Made by a program: the position numbers and the translations under genes. A stretch of 64,000 nucleotides of DNA, from the IMG/VR virus record IMGVR_UViG_3300024999_000029, positions 1 through 64,000 of that record, one strand, 5' to 3'. Positions within the stretch are counted from its first letter, which is position 1, and every line of letters starts with the position of its first letter. The notes under the pieces are model-generated. The model did not search any database and was not told the origin of the DNA. It saw only the letters and a list, made by a program, of their open reading frames with translations. Of this stretch, positions 10,001 through 18,521 are shown piece after piece. Origin of the DNA: a virus.

Positions 10001-10414
10001 GTTTGAGCTTGTATTCATTAGCTCTTCTAGTGATATTCTTGGATTATAATAAAAATGCCTATCACTCTTATCTTCATTTTTGCCTTTTGATGTAGCTAAA
10101 GACATCAAAGAATTTAATTCTTTAACGCCATCAATATTTTTTGCATATAATCCGATATGATATCCTCTTTCATCGGCTTCTAATTTTGTACACACGTATA
10201 ATTCTACACCATGTATATATTTTATTTTGGCTTTATCACAATCTTGTTTTTTCTTTACCCAATCGTAAGTTCCTCCGTGATTTGAGAAAGCCAAAGCCTT
10301 TGTTTTATCTCTTTTGGCAAGTTTTATATATTCTTTATAATTTGTACATGAATCAGAGTAACCATTACAGTTACTCGTATCATCATGAACATGATATCTT
10401 ATATAATCATTCAT
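7085..10414 (-). CDS. dnaE: DNA polymerase III alpha subunit (DnaE-type)
   Basis: 1109 residues. An N-terminal PHP domain has YHVHDDTS and FSNHGG. The palm has GSVGGS near 385 and the catalytic ADIDIDF near 418, and the fingers have KGHHPSGM and KFDILGLKTVG. A DnaE-type helix-hairpin-helix region follows and the C-terminus is shorter than in cellular DnaE. It synthesises DNA from dNTPs at the phage fork. Carrying its own C-family polymerase is a trait of some large Firmicute phages. It follows the nuclease gene by 15 bases and is coupled to the helicase. GGAG precedes the ATG. Confidence 0.95.
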   Translation of the reverse strand: MNDYIRYHVHDDTSNCNGYSDSCTNYKEYIKLAKRDKTKALAFSNHGGTYDWVKKKQDCDKAKIKYIHGVELYVCTKLEADERGYHIGLYAKNIDGVKELNSLMSLATSKGKNEDKSDRHFYYNPRISLEELMNTSSNILVTTACLASMLWKKRNDDDSYVQMLLNWLAKNNNRCFLEIQYHNYKDQKDYNKLLWDWSKEYNIPLIAGTDTHSSNEYKAACRKILQKSKNSDYSNKKTEDGINESENAYEEDFDLTWKTLDELINMFEIQNELPKEVYLEAIENTNKFADLVEDFNLDKTFKYPNLYGKDVSVLFKNKITQKYQDKINKKIIDNNPKYKKHIKEEFTAFKTQGMESFLLFMSELVDYCNANNIPYGFCRGSVGGSTIAYILDIIDVDPIKWDTVFSRFCNADRVSLADIDIDFAPNDRAKVYEFIINKFGASKTSYIAQFGTLQDRGTIDVLTKGLDYANLDEVAIIKDQYEKIFNEYNEIIQSEVNIDELNLEKTTVDFDNHDIYVNQIRNPKAITRANKLYQSFIDLKNNNQDLFYYFDGLKGTIISKGHHPSGMIGSPITLQDNLGVFYSGGDESFPVSTCAMKAVDSLNYVKFDILGLKTVGIMKDTYKYINSHYLKSHEIDWEDKNVWDDMIKSKIGVFQFEGDFAFALLKEFKPRKINDMSLVNASLRPSGKSYRDKLIAREFNQNPSSEINELLVQNNGFLVYQEDTIKFLTEICGFNGSLADTTRRAIGKKDLELLNLQLPKILEGYCNISKKPREIAEEEAKAFIQIISDSSEYQFGYNHSTGYSMDGYACVRLRTYYPIEFITAYLNNAANKEDIQMGTELAKEKGITIKSIEFGESIDEYTFNKNTNTIYKGIKSIKYCNMNIAHELYALRDNKYNSFTELLMDINIKTSVDARQLKILTGLNFFKKYGKNKKLLQYIDIFNSFNGRKQIKKVELTKYNLTEALIKKYSNKETDALYKELDTIGLISMSTSKLEDKSMSVKEQVKFEMDYLEYVIYMNPEVHEKFHIVIEYKTYNDKRKPYVTLRNIKTGEDLKTKVKEPQLFVENPFKLYDVLKVNNFKQQFKTKCVGGVWRKTDELEDILNDWEVF

Positions 10415-10429
10415 TATGTGTCTCCTTAT

Positions 10430-11557
10430 TTAAATTTCATCTAACCAGCTTAAATCATTTTCATTACTACTTTCAGTTTGATTTCTATATTTATTTAGCT
10501 CATCTAAATAAGCACCATATGGTTTATGTAACTTTGCTGAAAATCCACTTAAATTAGCAAAATAGTATGACTGGTTGTTCGTTACTTCTTCCCACCAAAT
10601 ATTTTCGTCTTTTGTTTTAGCATAGTTAGATTCTTTTTTCGAAATGTCGGCTATAGTATCAACTATATCTGTTTTTAAATTATCTATTTCTTCTTGGTTA
10701 AAAGGTATATTCACATAACAGTCTTTTATTTTATATTTTAGTTGTATATTTTCAGGTAAATTTTTTATATCATTTGTTAGTTTAAGTAAATCTAAATAGT
10801 TCTCAATCTGTTCATCCGTGTATATTTTTTCTTTTTTTAGCCACATTTTTGCGTTAGCGGTAAGGCTTTCACCAATTTCATTTCTAGCTATATGCCTCTC
10901 TTTCGTTTCACCATTGGCTTGCTCTACCTCAATAGTAACATACTTCAAGAAATTCCACAATACTTTTATATTTTCGATTTTAATTCCTAGTTGTCTAAGT
11001 CCTTCCGCATATAATATTAACTGTCCTTTCTCTTTATCAATTTTCTTACCAGTATATATAGATGATGTTTTCCAGTCTACAATAACCACGTCTTCACCGT
11101 CTTTAAAAATAAAATCTATGTATCCATGAAACATAAAATTATTTATTTTTATAAGAATAAATCGTTCTATTTCAACTTTTTTATTAATTATGTTGTGACT
11201 CTGAAAGAAATGCCTTAAACAATATTCGTATTTCTGTGCTATTAGCTTGTTTTTTTCTTCATTAGTTCTATCATATTTTAGTTCCGCCATATTAAATTTA
11301 AACAATTCATCTTCGTATTTAGGCAACATTTCATCATAGGTTATTTCTTTGCTATAAAATTTTTCTAATATATTATGTGCTGCGTTTCCACTAATACCAT
11401 ATATACCATCACTTCTGTCTTCAGGTGTTTTTGTAATATATTTAAGGTAATATTCAAAACAACTGTTTTTATATGTATTGTATCTACTCCATGAATACAG
11501 TGTTGCAACATTATATTTTTCTTTTATTTTTTCTAATTCTTGTCTTGTTTTTCTCAT
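10430..11557 (-). CDS. PD-(D/E)XK nuclease, RecB/Cas4-like
   Basis: 375 residues. Motifs follow the Cas4/AddB-like nuclease order: YSWSRYNTYKNSC at the N-terminus, GNAAHNILEKF near 55, GYIDFIFKDGEDVVIVDWKT at about 146-166 with catalytic D and D-x-K, then GQLILYAEGLRQLG with the QxxxY motif. It probably processes DNA ends or recombination intermediates. The C-terminus ends NDLSWLDEI, echoing the tail of the SSB-like protein at 16719. It sits inside the replication operon. Confidence 0.85.
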   Translation of the reverse strand: MRKTRQELEKIKEKYNVATLYSWSRYNTYKNSCFEYYLKYITKTPEDRSDGIYGISGNAAHNILEKFYSKEITYDEMLPKYEDELFKFNMAELKYDRTNEEKNKLIAQKYEYCLRHFFQSHNIINKKVEIERFILIKINNFMFHGYIDFIFKDGEDVVIVDWKTSSIYTGKKIDKEKGQLILYAEGLRQLGIKIENIKVLWNFLKYVTIEVEQANGETKERHIARNEIGESLTANAKMWLKKEKIYTDEQIENYLDLLKLTNDIKNLPENIQLKYKIKDCYVNIPFNQEEIDNLKTDIVDTIADISKKESNYAKTKDENIWWEEVTNNQSYYFANLSGFSAKLHKPYGAYLDELNKYRNQTESSNENDLSWLDEI

Positions 11558-11587
11558 ATAATCTCCTTTATTTTATATTTTAAATCA

Positions 11588-12280
11588 TTAAAGCTTTTTA
11601 AATACAAATCCTCTATGCGATTTTTGTATACCAGTATGGACTGCACTAATACCACAATGAGTAAAATTATATTCAGGGTATTTTTCTACTAACCTTATTA
11701 TAATATCTGTATCTATTACCTCGTTATTTTTTATCATTTGAATTATTACATTATTTCTAGAATTTCTTTGATTTTCAGTTTTAGTAACAATTCTTAAATT
11801 CCCTTTTTCATAATTACTATTATTATTTATTCTATCAATATCAAATAATTTAGAATTACTTAAAAGTTTATCATAATTTTTTAAAGAAGAAATATATTCA
11901 ACATAAGATTCAAAACATAATAATTCATTATCAATAGTTATACCTCTTCCTCCATAATCTTTATATGCTCTATTATTTTTATCTAAAATTCTTCTTAACA
12001 TCCCTTCCCATCTTTTATATAGAATATGATATTGTGAAATTTTACCAATACATGCCACTCCAAAAATATATGGATAATAAGGATTTTTAACTATTTTAGT
12101 ACCTATCGCTCCACCATAAGCAATTATTTGTGTCCCATCTTCAAATTCAATTAAATAATGTGATCTATTAATTTTACCGACTATTTTAAAATCTCCGAAA
12201 TTATTTGAACTCCAAACTGTACCATTTTTATATTTTTTACTTTTATTTTCTTTTAATTTTATATCTATTACTTTTTGCAT
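11588..12280 (-). CDS. HNH-type homing endonuclease
   Basis: 230 residues. An N-terminal beta-rich part (VWSSNNFGDFKIVGKI) is followed by ILYKRWEGMLRRI, YGGRGITI and a catalytic-type block LFDIDRINNNSNYEKGNLRIVT, as in phage HNH proteins with AP2/NUMOD-like DNA-binding parts. It is a paralogue of the protein at 22016. It is wedged between primase and nuclease genes without breaking either, as free-standing homing endonucleases often are. It has a more distant ribosome site (AAAGGA, 13 bases). Confidence 0.8.
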   Translation of the reverse strand: MQKVIDIKLKENKSKKYKNGTVWSSNNFGDFKIVGKINRSHYLIEFEDGTQIIAYGGAIGTKIVKNPYYPYIFGVACIGKISQYHILYKRWEGMLRRILDKNNRAYKDYGGRGITIDNELLCFESYVEYISSLKNYDKLLSNSKLFDIDRINNNSNYEKGNLRIVTKTENQRNSRNNVIIQMIKNNEVIDTDIIIRLVEKYPEYNFTHCGISAVHTGIQKSHRGFVFKKL

Positions 12281-12284
12281 AATA

Positions 12285-13346
12285 CTATTTTAATCCTTTC
12301 AGATATTCATTGTGTTCTTTTTCGTTGTACAAAGTTTTATATTTTAACAAATAATTAAAAATTTTATTATTTGCATCGGCAGGACTATCTTTATCTTTTA
12401 GTAAATCATACTTATCATAGATGTAATAAATATTTCTTGTTTGATAAAAACGTTCGCACTCAGAACGGATATAATTTAAAGGTATATCTTTGTCGTATGC
12501 AATAATTATTGAAACGTCCAACCCTATTAATATTTTAACTTGTTCATCACTTAGAGAATGTGAACCTATTGCAACTCCCGTTTCGTCTTTTCTGCTATGT
12601 CTTTTTAAGACCGATTTTTCCGCTTCGTACACAATACAGTATTGATTTTCTTGTATTGATTTATAATTTTCTTGTAATCCATAAATATTAATTGATTTAG
12701 AATAAGGTTTTAATGGAAAGTATTTAGGAATATCAAATATAGAATATTCAGGAACAGTCGTTCTACCAATAATGCCTAAATATTCATTTTCTTCTCCGCA
12801 CCAATGCCTAATTGGGATAACTATTCTTTTTTTTTCTGTACTATAACCAATATTAAATTTTTCACAAGTCCAAGGCATAATTCCATCTCTAATCCAGTCT
12901 ATATGGGGTAGCTGAACATAATCTCTCAATATATCATCTGAATATAACTCAATATCATTTACATTAAATAAGTTGTTTCTTGTCTTTACTTTTTTAAATA
13001 TACGTAAAGGATCTATTTCTGTTTTTACACTTTCTTTTTGTTTGATAAATTTATATTCTAAGCCTAATAAATTGTGTATTTGTTTATTAGATTCAGGAAA
13101 TGAGATGTTTAATATATGCATACATAAGGTTAATACATCTCCTCTGATGACAGTATTATTAGGCTGAAATATTTTTACTTTTGTCGTAGTTTTATTAATA
13201 GCTATTGCTGTTTTATTTGAATGTTCTGGTAAACCTGCTCTGTATTCTTTCCCAAATTCTTTAATGTGATGGCAATTTAACGATTCTAATATATGTATAA
13301 TTTCATCATTCTCAATAATATAATCTTTTAATTCGTGTGTAAGCAT
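12285..13346 (-). CDS. DNA primase with TOPRIM domain
   Basis: About 353 residues. The N-terminal 90 residues resemble a degenerate CHC2/DnaG zinc domain that has lost most cysteines. The TOPRIM core has YCIVYEAEKS near 235, GVAIGSHSLSDEQVK and IIIAYDKD near 280. Makes RNA primers with the DnaB-type helicase encoded just upstream. A TTG at 13355 sits too close to AGGAGG, so the ATG at 13346 (12 bases away) is preferred. Neither spacing is ideal. Confidence 0.85.
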   Translation of the reverse strand: MLTHELKDYIIENDEIIHILESLNCHHIKEFGKEYRAGLPEHSNKTAIAINKTTTKVKIFQPNNTVIRGDVLTLCMHILNISFPESNKQIHNLLGLEYKFIKQKESVKTEIDPLRIFKKVKTRNNLFNVNDIELYSDDILRDYVQLPHIDWIRDGIMPWTCEKFNIGYSTEKKRIVIPIRHWCGEENEYLGIIGRTTVPEYSIFDIPKYFPLKPYSKSINIYGLQENYKSIQENQYCIVYEAEKSVLKRHSRKDETGVAIGSHSLSDEQVKILIGLDVSIIIAYDKDIPLNYIRSECERFYQTRNIYYIYDKYDLLKDKDSPADANNKIFNYLLKYKTLYNEKEHNEYLKGLK

Positions 13347-13364
13347 AAATATCAAACACCTCCT

Positions 13365-14897
13365 TTACCAATCTATAGGAACTACTGTATAACCAACCTC
13401 TTTATAAACATTTCTAGAGAGATCATGTTCCACAACCACTTGAAATACGTTTGTGCTTCCTTCTCTATTTTTAACAATAAATATTATTTGATAATTTTTT
13501 CCCTTTTTTAGTTTGACTGGTATTTCAGATTCTATATTTCCATTTCGTTTTTCTTTTCTATAAACATATAACTCATGTTTGCCATTTTCGTATTCATCAT
13601 CAAATACCTGTCTGACCATTAAACAAGTTGATGCTACGTCTACAATATTTTTAGCCATTCCTATATTATCTTGGCAATAATGTCTTTGTCTTGCACTTCC
13701 TTTTCCTAATTGAAATGTAATCCATATATGAACATTTTTACTTTCTGGTTTTATAACATCGTTGATTTCAACCATATTTTGTTGCATACTAAACCAAAAA
13801 GCCTCGCTGCTAGAAGTTTTAGCATCTGCCTTGTATGTATCAAGCATAAAATACTTGACTCCCATACTTGCGTACTTTTTAATCGTCTTGATAGCTTTAG
13901 AAGTAGTGTATTGACTAAATGGTTTTAAGATAATAGTGTTTTTATGTTGTTTTGCCCATTCAGAACATTTTGTTAATAATTCTTTTACTTCTTTTTTATA
14001 TTTTCCATCTCTGACTATATATTTTTGCAAATCTTCTTTAAATATATTGTTGGCTATCCAAACAAGGTATTCACGCTGCCATTTCTTCTTTCCTTCTTCA
14101 TTAATCATTATTACAATTTTTTCATTGCAATCAACAATACTAGGAAGCTTTAACACCCTGCTTAGTGCTGTTTTACCAACCCCACTCAAACCACCTACGA
14201 GAGTAACGTTTCCTTCTAAACAACCACCAATCTCTTTGTTTAACATTGGTGAATTATATAATGGCATACCCACCGCTATACCACCATCAAGCTCTTCTAT
14301 TAATTCATCTAAACCATCTGTGATATCGTGGGTAACGTCTTCTCCCTCAACATTAATGAAGATGTGATTTAAATTTGCTTCCCATTCTTCGTATATTTCT
14401 TCAACTGTCATATCTGCAAAGTCTTTAATTCTATCATAAACAGGAAATTTTCTTTTTAACATATCTAAAACCACGTTCCATTTATAAAGTTCATTGATAT
14501 AACCATTAATATTTTCAACTTTAACATAAGCTTTTGCATTATCAATAGTCTCATAACCTTTATATTTTTCATATTGTGCTTTCAATTTTAAATGTTTTTC
14601 AAGATATAACCCTATAGTAATTTCATCTAATACTTGTTTTCTTTCTTTAATAATAATGTCGTAACCTATTTGAAAATAAACTTTCCAGCAATTATTATGA
14701 AAACTTTTAATGTTTAATTTATCATATGTATAATACATATCTGGAACAGCCCAACAAATAGCTACAATATTAGCCTCACATGCTAGTTTATATTCCATTA
14801 CTTTTTTTGAAGCTTTTAGTAATTCTTCGTCAAACACTGATAATTGAACCTTTTTATCGTTACTCTTTGCTTTATTTGTTTGTGTGATATGTATCAA
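13365..14897 (-). CDS. DnaB-family replicative helicase
   Basis: 510 residues. An N-terminal helical domain (1-180) precedes a RecA-like motor: Walker A GGLSGVGKTA near 232, Walker B KYFMLDTYKAD near 352 and ITFQLGKGSARQRH near 400. Such hexamers unwind the lagging strand and recruit primase, whose gene follows by 18 bases. The start is unsettled. The TTG shown directly abuts GGAG, and a non-AUG start a few codons later (ATC) would be better spaced. The next ATG is 33 codons in. Confidence 0.88.
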   Translation of the reverse strand: MIHITQTNKAKSNDKKVQLSVFDEELLKASKKVMEYKLACEANIVAICWAVPDMYYTYDKLNIKSFHNNCWKVYFQIGYDIIIKERKQVLDEITIGLYLEKHLKLKAQYEKYKGYETIDNAKAYVKVENINGYINELYKWNVVLDMLKRKFPVYDRIKDFADMTVEEIYEEWEANLNHIFINVEGEDVTHDITDGLDELIEELDGGIAVGMPLYNSPMLNKEIGGCLEGNVTLVGGLSGVGKTALSRVLKLPSIVDCNEKIVIMINEEGKKKWQREYLVWIANNIFKEDLQKYIVRDGKYKKEVKELLTKCSEWAKQHKNTIILKPFSQYTTSKAIKTIKKYASMGVKYFMLDTYKADAKTSSSEAFWFSMQQNMVEINDVIKPESKNVHIWITFQLGKGSARQRHYCQDNIGMAKNIVDVASTCLMVRQVFDDEYENGKHELYVYRKEKRNGNIESEIPVKLKKGKNYQIIFIVKNREGSTNVFQVVVEHDLSRNVYKEVGYTVVPIDW

Positions 14898-14900
14898 CTC

Positions 14901-15455
14901 CTACCATAAATTATTTAGCCTTTCATTTATCCTTTTTCGGTCACGCTTAAATCCAGCATCTTCGTGATAAATATTATCAACTGTGATATTTTCCGCTTTT
15001 TCTTTTGATTGTTTTGCATTTTGAAGTCTAATAACCATATCATTAATGTTCTTCTCCACAATAACCATTGCGTAGTTAAATTTGTGCTGCTCGTCATTGA
15101 ACTTAGTCATATTTGCTTTAAAACCAGATATAATATCCATTTTACACATTTTGAAAGTGTATAATATAGTTTTAAACTCATAACTTGCATTAGGCTTTTG
15201 ATTTCTATTTGCTAAAAATTGTCCCCTTGCTAACCCTTTTAATCGCATTAGCATGTATTGAGGAAGTTTTAGATCTTTTGAATATCCCATAATATCCCTT
15301 TTTAAATATTCATATAGCTCGCACCATTCAGCCCATCTTTTTTCAGCTTCTATATCTGCCAAACGTTTAATTTCTTTTTTTACTTCTCGTTGTTTTTTCG
15401 CTTCTAATTTTTCCTGTTTATCTTTTTCAATTTCTTCTTTACTTCTTCTTTTCAT
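14901..15455 (-). CDS. Basic coiled-coil replication-module protein
   Basis: 184 residues. Residues 1-45 are a lysine/glutamate-rich coiled coil and the rest is helical (MRLKGLARGQFLANRNQKPN, MTKFNDEQHKFNYAMVIVEKN). It lies immediately before the helicase with 3 bases between. A helicase loader or clamp accessory would fit this position, but that is inferred from context only. Confidence 0.65.
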   Translation of the reverse strand: MKRRSKEEIEKDKQEKLEAKKQREVKKEIKRLADIEAEKRWAEWCELYEYLKRDIMGYSKDLKLPQYMLMRLKGLARGQFLANRNQKPNASYEFKTILYTFKMCKMDIISGFKANMTKFNDEQHKFNYAMVIVEKNINDMVIRLQNAKQSKEKAENITVDNIYHEDAGFKRDRKRINERLNNLW

Positions 15456-15474
15456 AAGAGATTATCTCCTTTTA

Positions 15475-15510
15475 GATAATAAAGGGAGGGGATAATTATC
15501 CCCTATTATC
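15475..15510 (-). terminator. Stem-loop after stop codon
   Basis: An 18-base perfect palindrome (AGGGGATAATTATCCCCT) is flanked by GATAATA and TATTATC arms that extend the stem across a small bulge. It overlaps the stop of the Sak4-like ATPase gene. There is no long U-run. It may slow polymerase or protect mRNA between two replication genes. Confidence 0.45.
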
Positions 15511-16648
15511 AAGCTTTACTATTTACTACTTTTAAAAGTTCTTTTGCATCTTCTAGATTTTCAACTTTTGTTGGGTTGATAAGTCCTAACTTCTTTGTTT
15601 TAGTTAGTAGAGGCTTTAACTTATCAGTATTTGCCTTATTCGCTTTTATAAAACTAGTTAGCTTTATGATAATTTCCTCAACTTCTTTTACTTCAAGCTC
15701 TGCCTTTTTTAAATTAGAATTCTTTTCAATATTTATTTCACTTTCTTTTGCTTGATCTTTTTTTGTCTCTTCTATAGATTTATTTCCTGATTGCTTTTCA
15801 TGTTCTATTTTTATCGCATCTTCAACTGCTTTAATAAATCCATCTGCGTCCAAGGGTATTGTATCAATAATTTCAGAAAATCTTGATTTTGAATCTATAT
15901 TAAAATTATCATCTCTAAAAGTAATTAATCTTGTTTCATTCTCAATACTACCTTTAATTTCATCTTTTTTATCTTTGCCCTTACCAATTTTTTTACCTGT
16001 TTTAGTTTGCGTAATCTGCCTATTAATCGAAGCGACGCCTAATACATGTAATTTTGTTTTCATTGCGTTAAAATATCTATGTGACATATTTGTAGTTAAC
16101 ATATCGTATTCTATTCCCGTAGGAACATCTGTCATTGTCCTCTTTTTTGTATGACCTAGAACAAACATGCTAATACCTATTCTTTTTAATTCCCATATTT
16201 TTTCAAGAATAAGTTCAATAGCTTTATCTTCTCCCGCCATATACCCGCCAAATGCAGCTTTTATAGATTTTACTGGCTTTTCAGGATTCTCCTTATTGTG
16301 AAGCCTAATAACTTCTGGTTCTACTATTGAAAATAATTCGTCAAGAGTATCATAAACAATAACTTTTAAATTCTTGTAATCCGTAAGTCTATTTTCTAGA
16401 ATATCATCTGTAACTTCTTCAAATGTATCCCAGTCTGGGATATTCTCAAACATTGCTCCCGCAATTGCATCTACTCCATCTTCCATACCACAATTGAATA
16501 TCATATATCCTTCTTCTCCCACTAGCTTCTCACATACCTCTTTTGCGAGAGTTGTTTTACCAATACCACTTTCACCTATCAAACCCAAATTATAAGCCAA
16601 TGGATCAATTTTAATTACATTTTTCTTGCCATATTTTCTATCTGTCAA
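15509..16648 (-). CDS. Sak4-like RecA-fold ATPase
   Basis: About 379 residues. Walker A is GLIGESGIGKTT near residue 24 and Walker B is VIVYDTLDEL near 100. This matches the phage P-loop family annotated Sak4, or phage nucleotide-binding protein, that works with SSB in strand annealing. C-terminal residues 265-340 are lysine/glutamate-rich, likely coiled coil. Start: a TTG eight bases after AAAGGTGG is preferred to the GTG at 16660 that overlaps that site. It follows the SSB-like gene, which supports a recombination or replication role. Confidence 0.8.
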   Translation of the reverse strand: MTDRKYGKKNVIKIDPLAYNLGLIGESGIGKTTLAKEVCEKLVGEEGYMIFNCGMEDGVDAIAGAMFENIPDWDTFEEVTDDILENRLTDYKNLKVIVYDTLDELFSIVEPEVIRLHNKENPEKPVKSIKAAFGGYMAGEDKAIELILEKIWELKRIGISMFVLGHTKKRTMTDVPTGIEYDMLTTNMSHRYFNAMKTKLHVLGVASINRQITQTKTGKKIGKGKDKKDEIKGSIENETRLITFRDDNFNIDSKSRFSEIIDTIPLDADGFIKAVEDAIKIEHEKQSGNKSIEETKKDQAKESEINIEKNSNLKKAELEVKEVEEIIIKLTSFIKANKANTDKLKPLLTKTKKLGLINPTKVENLEDAKELLKVVNSKA

Positions 16649-16681
16649 TTTAAATACCACCTTTCGTAAAATTAGGATTAC

Positions 16682-16703
16682 AAGGAGAGAATATTCTCTC
16701 CTT
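16682..16703 (-). terminator. 22-base perfect palindrome after stop codon
   Basis: Arms of AAGGAGAGAAT and its exact complement lie 16 bases after the stop of the SSB-like gene. The arms contain an SD-like AAGGAG that would be sequestered if folded. There is no U-run. It is probably an mRNA hairpin that sets expression of the following ATPase gene. Confidence 0.45.
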
Positions 16704-16718
16704 ATTTTATATTTTAGT

Positions 16719-17894
16719 TTATTCTTCGTCTAATGCATCTAACCAACTTGTATCGTCATCGCTATCTGTATCCAAATCAGTTTCTACATCATCATCATCT
16801 TTGTCAGCTTCTATCATAAAATCAAACACTAAATCTTCGTCTTTATATTGATTTTCAACTTTCATAATTATTGGCTTTTTATCATCTTCTTCGCCAACAA
16901 GTTTAATAGAAGGTCTACGAATAACCATTCTCTTTTCTCTGCTACCACCAACTGCAAGCTTATTTACGACATCTTCCATTGTATAAGCACCAATATCAAG
17001 TAACTCTTTAATATCTTCTGGAATATCATCTTCAGTAATATTAACTAAAGTTTGACCTTCGACTATATCACCTTCTAAAGTTATTTCAGTAATATCTTTC
17101 TTTACTTTTAGAATCTTTTCAATGAACTTTTTAGTATTTTCGGGCTTAATTTTATCTACTTCAAGTTCAAATATTTTACTAAATGTAATATTTTGTTTTA
17201 CTTCTTTACCATTGTACTCTTTAACATAATCAACAATTCTTACACTTATAGGATAAACAGCCTTTTCTCTGTCTAGTTTACCAACGCTATCTTTATCTAG
17301 AAGTACGGTTTGAGTAAACATAGCTTTATATTTAGTTACATCTTCTGCTTTTGATAAAAATATGCTCTTAATTTCCTTTTTTGCTTGAGTGATATCATTA
17401 TATGTTGTGTATTTAAACGAACCTTTTGCATTTACGACCATACCATTTTCTAAATGTTCTTTAATATATTCTATAGCATCGTAAGCAGATAAAAATTTCT
17501 TAGCAAAAACTTTATCTTTTGCGTCCTTTTCAATTCCGATAGTTATGAAACATTGATCTCCTATTGTTTCAAGAATATCTTCGTCAAATCTATCTTCCCA
17601 TGCTACTTTAAATTGATTTTCAAAATCATCAACTTGCTTATTTTTATCATTTTCCTTTTTACCATGTACGTAAATTTCATTATCTCTGTGTGCGCCATAT
17701 CCGCCCATCATTTCAGCGTAAACGGTATTTCCACCACCACAATCAACTCCCAAATTTAGTTGATTCCATACCCAATCTGACTTTTTTGATGTTTCATTCA
17801 TTTTAAAGGTAAAATCATTAATCTTTGCTTCACCAATTAAAACAAATAATGACTGACCTTTTTTTAGTGGTTTCTTTTCAACTTGTTTTGCCAT
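16719..17894 (-). CDS. SSB-like protein with acidic tail
   Basis: 391 residues. The body is predicted beta-rich. The last 45 residues are highly acidic and end DTSWLDALDEE, the architecture of single-strand-binding proteins whose tails recruit partners. The nuclease at 10430 ends in a similar SWLD peptide. Position upstream of Sak4-like ATPase and DnaB helicase fits. The OB fold itself is inferred and not demonstrable by eye. Strong AGGAG and the class 1 spacer precede it. Confidence 0.65.
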   Translation of the reverse strand: MAKQVEKKPLKKGQSLFVLIGEAKINDFTFKMNETSKKSDWVWNQLNLGVDCGGGNTVYAEMMGGYGAHRDNEIYVHGKKENDKNKQVDDFENQFKVAWEDRFDEDILETIGDQCFITIGIEKDAKDKVFAKKFLSAYDAIEYIKEHLENGMVVNAKGSFKYTTYNDITQAKKEIKSIFLSKAEDVTKYKAMFTQTVLLDKDSVGKLDREKAVYPISVRIVDYVKEYNGKEVKQNITFSKIFELEVDKIKPENTKKFIEKILKVKKDITEITLEGDIVEGQTLVNITEDDIPEDIKELLDIGAYTMEDVVNKLAVGGSREKRMVIRRPSIKLVGEEDDKKPIIMKVENQYKDEDLVFDFMIEADKDDDDVETDLDTDSDDDTSWLDALDEE

Positions 17895-17992
17895 AAGATT
17901 AGTCTCCTTTTATTCTTTAATTTTTATATTTTATATTTAAACCCTTTCGGGATTACTTAAAGTAAATCTATGTAAATTTAAAACTATCTATA

Positions 17993-18046
17993 TCAACCTC
18001 CGCCTCCACTCCAACCTCCACTAAACTTAAAAATCAAATTGCTCAT
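17993..18046 (-). CDS. Possible glycine-rich microprotein
   Basis: 17 codons, MSNLIFKFSGGWSGGGG, beginning inside the end of the gene at 18027 in another frame. No good ribosome site is seen. The tail codons contain three GGAGG runs. It may be chance, a leader peptide or an SD-rich RNA element. Confidence 0.25.
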   Translation of the reverse strand: MSNLIFKFSGGWSGGGG

Positions 18047-18503
18047 ACTCATTTTCTGGCTCTTTTAGAATATCAATCCCCAATATATCTTTAAATCCTT
18101 CAATCCTGTATTCTCTAAGCACAGTATCGCCTTTTAATGGTTGTGCGGAATACTTACATTTAAACAACTTAAACATTGCATCTAATATTTCTCTATACGC
18201 ATAGAATGAAAATTTGTAATCCTTATAATTTTCATCTTTCCTCAAACCAATCATATCGTGCGTTAAATCTCTTATTTCCACATCCATCTTATTGATTAGA
18301 GAAGTATAAAAATCAGGACTGTGATCAAAATTGTAAAGCAAATGTGCATATTCTTTTATCAATCCATGTAATATTTTTATTTGTTTTAGATATACTTCAA
18401 AATGTTTTCTAGTTCTAACCATCCCTAGCTGACTCATTAAACCAAATATTTCAACCCTCAGAAAGAATACCGTTTTGTATTTAAATATAATATCTTGCGT
18501 CAT
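18027..18503 (-). CDS. Hypothetical helical protein
   Basis: 158 residues, mostly helical, with no catalytic motif. AAAGGA precedes the ATG. It is co-transcribed ahead of the SSB-like gene, so it probably belongs to the replication module. Family not recognised. Confidence 0.65.
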   Translation of the reverse strand: MTQDIIFKYKTVFFLRVEIFGLMSQLGMVRTRKHFEVYLKQIKILHGLIKEYAHLLYNFDHSPDFYTSLINKMDVEIRDLTHDMIGLRKDENYKDYKFSFYAYREILDAMFKLFKCKYSAQPLKGDTVLREYRIEGFKDILGIDILKEPENEYEQFDF

Positions 18504-18521
18504 TATAAGTATCCTTTCGGG

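Noticed and set aside
10141-10557. Plus-strand ORF of 138 codons opposite the DNA polymerase
   Set aside because: It runs antisense to a clearly conserved DnaE gene and has low-complexity Tyr/His/Leu composition typical of a shadow frame.
13936-14367. Plus-strand ORF of 143 codons inside the DnaB-type helicase gene
   Set aside because: Antisense to Walker motifs, Ser/Phe-rich, no ribosome site.
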